Made by a program: the position numbers and the translations under genes
Source: Ampelocalamus luodianensis
Lineage: Eukaryota > Streptophyta > Magnoliopsida > Poales > Poaceae
DNA length: 64,000 bases
Direction of reading: 5' to 3'
Assembly: GCA_036346255.1 (NCBI GenBank)
Contig: CM070634.1
Coordinates: forward strand, 68,900,476-68,964,475
Notes under the pieces: generated by a model
What the model was told of the DNA's origin: nothing
The model's input: the letters and a program-made list of their open reading frames with translations, nothing else
The model's database searches: none
In this document: one piece after another, positions 58,103 to 64,000 of the stretch
Numbering within the stretch: position 1 is the stretch's first letter
Layout of the letters: the number at the start of each line of letters is the position of its first letter

Positions 58103-61100
58103 TGTCGGGACTCGAAAATGCATCTCAGGAACCCTCTGTGTATTCTGAACTAGTCCCAGATCAGTAGCTAGCTCACACAGGGAAACAGTGATGAAATACC
58201 ATCCATTTATTTGATTTAACTAAAAAGATCTCAAAGTAACAAATAATAATAATAACTGGACCTTATGGTCAACGTTTACTTAACTTGCCACACAGGGCTA
58301 AAGAAACAAATAAACTCTTGCAGCGGAACGAAACTCTTCAAATGGCCAATCAACATGCCCACAGGCAATCGAGTGGAGAAACGCATCCTAATCCGCAAAA
58401 CCTTCATGGTCTTCCTGGTAGAACTCGGAGTTCCCTGGTTCTTCTGTGGAGATTTAAACAACACAGGGTGCAAAGCCACGAGTACTTTGAATGTACTCAG
58501 CAAGCCGTGGGGAAATGTATGCAAATAGTATTCATACAAGGCTTGAACAAAGGTTAGCTGTATGGTTCTTTTGCAGAAAGCAGCATTTACTATAAATACA
58601 ATAAATAGATTGAAATGCGTAATTGAAAACAATAATAAGTAGTTAAACAATTCCTTTGAAACAACCAGTGAACTTCCCATTCACTCTCAACCCAACCAAC
58701 GATAAGTTAATTCCCCATTCACCAATCGACACAACCCACCAAGTGAATGACCTATTCACCAAACGAACATTATATTCATCGAGTGAACTTCCTATCCACA
58801 CTCCGACACATTTTTGAAGAAACTCTATCTCCCGTGTGAAATCCCCAGGCACATCCATAACCGCGGACACGGCTATTCGAATAGTTTTACACTCTGCAGA
58901 GGTTGTACAGTTTGACCCACAAGAGATAGATCAACTTATAATGTCCGTTTAACACACTTCCGAGGTGTGCGACTAAGTGATCATCACAAGGCTTTTACAA
59001 AGCTCCTTCTTAACCCAGTTCTGCCCGCTAAGGTTTCAACACTGAATGTCTTTCCGACCAGACAGGGCCCCCCTCTTGCGCCACCGTGAGAATACGTTTT
59101 CCACGACTCACACTTCACATGACAGAACCGAAATTAAGACATTGCTAATTATTCAGCCAGGTCCATCCCATACCAGACATGTGGTTGTACGGTTAAGGCC
59201 CAGTTCAATGTCGCACAAGATTAAGTCCTTGACAAGATACTCAGACGAGTCTACCACAAACCCACAACATGTTCAATCCACATCCCCACTATCCACCAAC
59301 CACTCGCCCAAGCGAACACCATTTTGTTTAACCAACACCCATGACTAACCCCATCATGGTACACAAGTTTTAACAAGAGTGGCTCACCACCACGGTTCCA
59401 TATTTCATTAAGTCAAGATTAATCATTAAGACACATGTGATGACAAACCCATCGTAACTAAGCAAGACTAAGTATATGTATGGTACCCATGTTGGCAATA
59501 TAAATATGTCCAACTAAAATTACCCATGCTATGGTGACAAAGGATTCATGACATTCGAATAATCAATGGAGGCATAATGACAACAGGTAATAACTATACC
59601 CAAAACCATTTATATAAAGATAGCATGCAATTGTATAAAACAATATACTTTTGAAATCATGGGTTCAATATGATCAAAGGACCACAACTTGCCTGGGAAT
59701 AAATCCAGTGATTGATCTTGGTCTTGGTATGCTACTCCTTGCTCAAAGCTTCCCGAAGTATCAACGTCTACTCGCAAAACAAGCAAATAAGCCAAATAAA
59801 TAAATAAAAGAGAGAAAACAAACTTCAAAAATTAAATAAAAATCTCAGATAAATATATCTCGAACTTAGATAAATTTAGGAATTTGAATGGACTCAATCG
59901 GAGTTCGGATGCAAAAGATATGAGCTCTGGAAGATTGAAATCTAAAGAAAAACCCTAAATTGAATTTTCAGATTATCCCGAATTATTTTCCTATTGGAAA
60001 TTTCGGAATATGACGTCGGCTGACGTCAGCAAGGCTGTTCGGATGGGACGAAGTTAACCTAATAGGTGGGCCCCACTGGACATTGATTTGGTGCACCATG
60101 GACTGGGTTTACAAGGACTTAGCCCGGGTGGAGTTTGGGGTGTGCCACATGGCTACTGACCGAGGGGTGACTAGGATGCCACATGGGCCAAGACGCTGAG
60201 GTGGCAGATGAGTTGGAGGTGAGGTGGCAGAGAGACCTCAGAGAGCAAGGAACAGAGAGATGGTCGACGGCTCGGTGAACAACGGCGAAAGCATCCGGCG
60301 GCGAGATAACTCCGGGCAAGTGGCAAAACGGACTCCTTGGGATGCAAGGAGGCTTCTGGACATGATGGCTCGGCAGGAGTGGTGGCGGTGGCTCGTTGGC
60401 AGTGACCTTGGCGGCAACGAGGTCCTCGGCTCACGATGGAATTGGCAAAGAAGTGGCGCCTGATGAAAATCAAGAGGAGCACGGGAGATCGACGGTGGTG
60501 GCCGGAATCAGCATCGGAGCGGAGGACGATGAATCAGTTTTGTCGGGATTGACCACCAGCGAAGCTTCGAGTCGAGGGAGGGGTTCCTGGGGTAGCTGCT
60601 GCGATGAGGAATCCGATGGCGTAGTCCTCAGGAGCAGAGCACGGCTGACGGCGGCGAATTTTGGAGATTGGAGCTTCAGCCTCAAAACCCTAAACGCTCA
60701 ATTGCGCCGGCTCTAGAGTTCTTGGGGCGAAAGGGAGATGGGATTCGGGATCAGCAATCAAGTGCGCACCCAAGGGTACCCTTTATACCCAGGGATCGTG
60801 CCGGATTTGGAAAGCCCCAAACGAGTCCGAGATGGATACGCGAAAGACTTGGAGATAGAAAAGGTTACGGGGTAAGATTTTGAGAGATACGGCTGCAGAG
60901 AGATACGGGATAGAGTCTGATGCGGTTACGCAGGATTTTTATGGTTGGAATCGAAGTTGTCGGACGGAGCTTCAAAAGGCGGCCATGGCGTTGTCGGGGC
61001 GAGCTCGGGCGAGGAAGGGAGCTGGAGGAGGACGAAGGGGTACGGGTCCACCGGTCAGAGGGAGCGTAGCGGAAGCAGTGCGGGTGGGCTACGGCGGAAG

Positions 61101-61462
61101 CAAAGGCCACGCGGGCTGGGCCGGAGGGAGAAGGAAATGGGCCAAGGCCTTAAGGATTGAGCCCAAAGCTATTATCTGAGATTTTAATTACTTTTCTTTT
61201 TAGAAAATAGCAGAAAAGGCAAATAACAAATAGAAAATAGCAAATGCACTCGGAAAAATTCTAGAAAATTCTAGAAAATATATCCAAGTACATAGAACCC
61301 AAATAAAATAATTTTGATAATAGTTGATGTTGACATTAATCATATTAAACTGTTTTTGAATTCTAAAAATTCATATTAAGCTTTTAACTTTAGCAAAAAA
61401 AAAATCCAAAGGGTTCTTTTTCTTTTAAAACTTCAAAACAGACCAAATTTTGGGATGTTACA
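58103..61462 (-). mobile_element. Solo gypsy LTR inside CACTA-3
   Basis: Plus-strand start TGTCGGGACTCG, end TTGGGATGTTACA. AGCAC flanks both sides (58098-58102 and 61463-61467), a perfect duplication. The length is 3360 bp. It contains the shared LTR words ('acggctattcgaatag', 'cactctgcagagg' near 58870; 'caatatgatcaaagg' near 59670). No gag or pol is present. The GC-rich frames at 60119-61179 fall in the region that is GC-rich in all these LTRs. Confidence 0.85.
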
Positions 61463-61665
61463 AGCACTCACCGGACAAGAGTTGGCGTCGATGGCAGCGG
61501 CGGTGACAGAGAGGTCCACAGGGACAGCTCGGCGTGGGCTACAATAGCTGAAATGGACCACACGATCGAGTGGGCTCAGTGAGGTGAGGCGATACTAAAA
61601 TCGGGCACGGAGAAGAAGACTGTTGAGGAGTACACTGCAACAGATGACAAGTAAGCAAGCAAAAC
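61463..61665. other. CACTA-3 interior between LTR and right end
   Basis: GC-rich short stretch joining the presumed 5' part of the transposase transcription unit to the right subterminal array. No gene is seen. Confidence 0.4.
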
Positions 61666-62034
61666 AGTGCACCGTCTGTAATGAGATAATTATCATAGAC
61701 AGTTTTCAACAAAAAACCATCTGTGACATGTAGTAATATCACAGACGGTTATTATTAAGAGCCGTTTGTGAAGTATCGCAGATGGTTTTCAACAAAAAAC
61801 CATCTGTGATATGCAGCAATATCACAAATGGTTATTATTAAGAACCATCTGTGATACTTCACAAACGGTTTTCATCATGAACCGTCTGTGATATTACCTA
61901 TTCACAGACGGTTTTTAGCACAGCCAGTAACACAGATGGTCTCTAAACCAAGACCGTCTGTGATGTCATGTAATACAGACGGTTTTGTCAACCGTCTGTG
62001 ATGAGGCGTCCAATATTAGCCTTTTGTAGTAGTG
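61666..62034 (-). repeat. CACTA-3 right terminus and subterminal repeats
   Basis: More than ten motifs of ATCACAGACGGTT type in facing pairs lead to the tip. The last 60 bases ('gatgaggcgtccaatattagcc') match the right end of CACTA-2 and the left end of CACTA-1, inverted. Confidence 0.8.
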
Positions 62035-62338
62035 ACAGACGGTTCTATTATGGAACCGTCTGTGATATGGTTGTTCAAAATTCTATATATGTTTTGAGCA
62101 TATACTGTCATGTATACATTTAAATGACATGAAGAAATTACATGTTTATATGTCAATTTTGTCATTTAAATACTACTGAAAATTATTTGCATGTGGTTCA
62201 ATATAATATAGTACTAATTCGATCACCTCCAAACTAGATTTTTTTCATTTTGGAATTTACATATATATGACCAAACAGCATGGCCAGTCGCTCCTTACAA
62301 AGATTAAAAAAGTAGAAACCTAAATAAACAAAGTTCTT
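62035..62338. other. CACTA-2 interior, repeats then AT-rich
   Basis: The first 40 bases are the second half of the facing repeat pair interrupted by CACTA-3. The rest is AT-rich and includes 'gaccaaacagcatgg' (62269), the downstream flank word of the 9-11 kb family. Confidence 0.5.
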
Positions 62339-62851
62339 CTAGTGGTGGAGGTAGGCTGCTATCTCTGTCTTCAAAACTTCGTTTGCGGCGATGTCGGCAT
62401 CAAACGGTTCGTGAGCGAATGAAGCCCGAAATACGTCCACCCGCTGACACGCTCGTTCGAGTGTCTCTCGAAGACCCTCAAACTGTTGAATCAAGAAGAA
62501 TTGAGCCCATATGCTCTCTTCCTTTGCTTGAGGGGTCTTGGCATAGTAAACTCGGTCGCCCGCCGCCTCGATTAAGCAGTTCAAGTGACGGTGAGCCTCC
62601 TAAAGATGTACAACGTCGTTATGGAGGACCACATCGATGACGCGGTAAACTCGTCGAAAGTGGAAGATTACTTGGAAGACTCGGCGGAGGAGGATGTCAA
62701 GACGACAGAAGTTGAACACAGGAGTGAGGACACTGTTAATCAACCAGTTTCCTTCCGCTGCATCCACCAACGTACGACTGGAGAGGTGCTCGTACAGTAT
62801 GGCCAGGTAGGCGATCAATGCTGGTCACAAGGAAACAGAAGAGGGAGCCAT
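62339..62851 (-). pseudogene. Unrecognised grass gene family, copy C captured in CACTA-2
   Basis: From an ATG at 62851 it reads MAPSSVSL, a TGA, then PALIAYLAILYEHLSSRTLVD in parts, VIFHFRRVYRVIDVVLHNDVV in parts, a TAG, and then one long open stretch (CLIEAAGDRVYY, SIWAQFFLIQQFEGLRETLE, FRASFAHEPFDADIAANE) to LHH and TAG at 62339. It is the longest coding match of the family here, with two stops. The family has predicted helical content and no catalytic motif visible. It matches copies A and B at 9-11 kb and their downstream flanks. A DUF1110-like identity is only a recollection. Confidence 0.55.
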
Positions 62852-63034
62852 TTCTGCTAGCTTTAGGAGAGTAGAGTTCATATGTGGGGGATCGATGATG
62901 ATAATCTTCGATGGTGAATGATCCTTTTTATAAAACAAGGAATAAATTCAGCGCGCGCGCATGAGATGAAGAGAAGCATCAGGGAGCCGAAGAGGCATTG
63001 AAGCGGTGAAGAAACTCATCGGGGAGCTGAAGGG
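62852..63034. other. Upstream flank of copy C
   Basis: Matches the CACTA-1 stretch at 7216-7320 inverted ('aaacaaggaataaat', 'atgtgggg'), followed by GCGCGCGC and 'agatgaagag' words. It holds no gene of its own and may contain the captured promoter. Confidence 0.45.
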
Positions 63035-63338
63035 ATATTATCACAGACGGTTATAATTAAGAATCGTCTGGAAAGTATCACAAACGGTTATTTGTTGAAA
63101 ACCGTCTGTGATATTTCTAAATATCATAGATAGTTATTTTTAAGAACTGTTTGTGATACCTCACAGACGATTTTCATCATAAATAGTCTATGATATTACC
63201 TCTTCACAGATGGTTTTTAGCGCAGCCAATAACACAGACAGTCTCTAAACCAAAACCGTCTGTGATTGCATGTAATACAAACGATTTTGATCAACCGTCT
63301 GTGATGAGGCGTCCAGCATTAGCCTTTTTGTAGTAGTG
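63035..63338 (-). repeat. CACTA-2 right terminus and subterminal repeats
   Basis: Facing ATCACAGACGGTT-type motifs lead to the closing tip TTTTTGTAGTAGTG. Confidence 0.75.
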
Positions 63339-63435
63339 ATGCCTTGGTGAAGGGAGCCCCTTCGAGCATGCCCACCTGGTCATGCTCGCACTACTACGGC
63401 CTACCAACATGCAAGGCTAGTCGTCGATGACTTAA
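63339..63435. other. Short spacer between CACTA-2 and the next LTR
   Basis: 97 bases, possibly the rest of the LTR fragment interrupted at 34198. No independent match was seen. Confidence 0.3.
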
Positions 63436-64000
63436 TGTAATATCCCGTATATCGATAAGAGAGAAACTTGTTCGGAAGAGAAAAATTAAATTAAATTTAA
63501 GGATTTTATTAGAATTAGGAACTTGGGCCTCCAGCCCAAGCTAAGGGCTGTCTTTGGCCGGCCATGAAGTGGGCCATTAAGGGGGGAGGCGCCCCTAAGG
63601 CCCATGGCCCAAGCTGCCCCTTTTCCCCTAAAACCCAAGACAACCACCCTCGCATCAGAGCACAAGATCTTGTAGCGCAGCCCCAGTGCACCGTAGCGCC
63701 GCCAGCATCAGTAGCACACCCCATACACCCCCGCATCTCCTTCCTTGTCACTGCCATTGGCCAAAATGAAGAGGAGAAAGGGATTTCGCAAGAGAAGAAA
63801 GGAGAAAGGAAGAGAAGAGAAGGGATCTTCTTCGGGGTGTTTGATCAGCGTCTTCCTAGGGTTCTACAAGGGTAATGGTTCATTCTCTTCGCTGATTGGA
63901 TCATAGTAGGAGCGTTTGATGCCATGTTTGTTGGATCGAAGTCCTGCTGCGATTATTTAAGTTTCTGTCCAGATTGTTGTGTGGCCTGTTTCGTGATCTT
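63436..64000 (+). mobile_element. Start of a gypsy LTR, runs off the window
   Basis: It begins TGTAATATCCCG and has the same order of features as the Gypsy-2 LTR read from its sense start: an AT-rich first part, 'ttgggcctccagcccaag', 'ggccggcca', then a GC-rich and A/G-rich segment. The far end is outside the window, so solo or full element cannot be decided. The open frames here (63515-63875) overlap on both strands and are not called as genes. Confidence 0.5.

Larger units (their letters stand above)
50732..62034 (-). mobile_element. CACTA-3: two-gene CACTA (En/Spm-type) element
   Basis: The left tip is CACTACTACAGAAAAGG and the right tip closes CTTTTGTAGTAGTG at 62034. ACA flanks both sides (50729-50731 and 62035-62037). 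Removing it with one ACA restores GTTATCACAGACGGTTC, an intact subterminal-type motif also present in CACTA-1 (7441-7545). Genes on the minus strand: a TNP2-type transposase (54557-57789) and a second gene with a Ulp1-like protease end (51276-54060). A solo LTR occupies 58103-61462. Both genes carry stops, so the copy is probably dead, but it has the full layout and could be close kin of the source of transposase for CACTA-1 and CACTA-2. Confidence 0.88.
34199..63338 (-). mobile_element. CACTA-2: outer CACTA element with nested insertions
   Basis: The left tip is CACTACTACAGAAAA at 34199 and the right tip closes TTTTTGTAGTAGTG at 63338. The flanking triplets are ACG (34196-34198) and ATG (63339-63341), which differ by one C-to-T change at a CpG, so they could be a decayed target duplication. 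Its own sequence is 34199-34767, 49644-50731 and 62035-63338, about 3.0 kb in total. The rest is Gypsy-1 and CACTA-3. It shares ends, interior and a leader block with CACTA-1 and carries a pseudogene of the family at 9-11 kb. No transposase gene of its own is seen. Confidence 0.7.

Noticed and set aside
61666..62034. Regularly spaced repeats that could suggest a CRISPR array
   Set aside because: They alternate in orientation, have no constant spacers, and end at a CACTA tip. They are subterminal repeats of a plant transposon.
63515..63875. Open frames on both strands near the right edge
   Set aside because: They overlap inside an LTR start and have no family motif.

Overview
The window is nuclear DNA of a grass (Poaceae), from a transposon-rich intergenic region around one intact gene. 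The reasons are a GC-rich WIP-type zinc-finger gene with a short intron, long gypsy LTRs with tRNA-Met-type primer sites, CACTA elements with grass-type CACTACTACA ends, a Mutator-like element, F-box pseudogene pieces and many CT, CA and TA microsatellites. No rRNA, tRNA or CRISPR array was seen. The species cannot be fixed from this sequence.

Left part (1-34 kb). A CACTA element (342-8914, called CACTA-1) carries a captured F-box-type gene with its intron still present. That gene is split by a solo gypsy LTR (2205-6670) with a perfect 5-bp target duplication. Next to it lie two tandem pseudogenes of an unrecognised grass family (9.1-10.9 kb). Then come gypsy pieces (11.1-17.8 kb), a probable LTR remnant (19.0-20.4 kb), and a Mutator-like element (about 22032-24787) carrying promoter-like and coding-like fragments. 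The one intact gene, a WIP-subfamily C2H2 transcription factor, is on the minus strand at 27317-28464 with a TATA box at 28632-28641. A 473-bp fold-back element lies upstream of its promoter.

Right part (34.2-63.3 kb). This is a deep nest. CACTA-2 (34199-63338) was entered by Gypsy-1 (34768-49643; LTRs of 3461 and 3460 bp; target duplication AATTA). Gypsy-1 has a foreign gypsy segment (Gypsy-2, about 40819-44801) fused into its middle. CACTA-2 was also entered by CACTA-3 (50732-62034; target duplication ACA), which has both genes of the family: a TNP2-type transposase and a second gene with a Ulp1-like protease end. CACTA-3 in turn carries a solo LTR (58103-61462; target duplication AGCAC). 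Another gypsy LTR begins at 63436 and leaves the window.

The three CACTA elements share ends and the subterminal motif ATCACAGACGGTT and its complement, so one transposase could have moved all three. CACTA-1 and CACTA-2 also share a conserved leader block and pieces of the gene family duplicated at 9-11 kb. The best leads are this shared capture, the internal copy of an element end between the two genes of CACTA-3, and the chimeric gypsy element. All transposon proteins seen here carry stops or frameshifts. Apart from the WIP gene nothing looks like an intact host gene.
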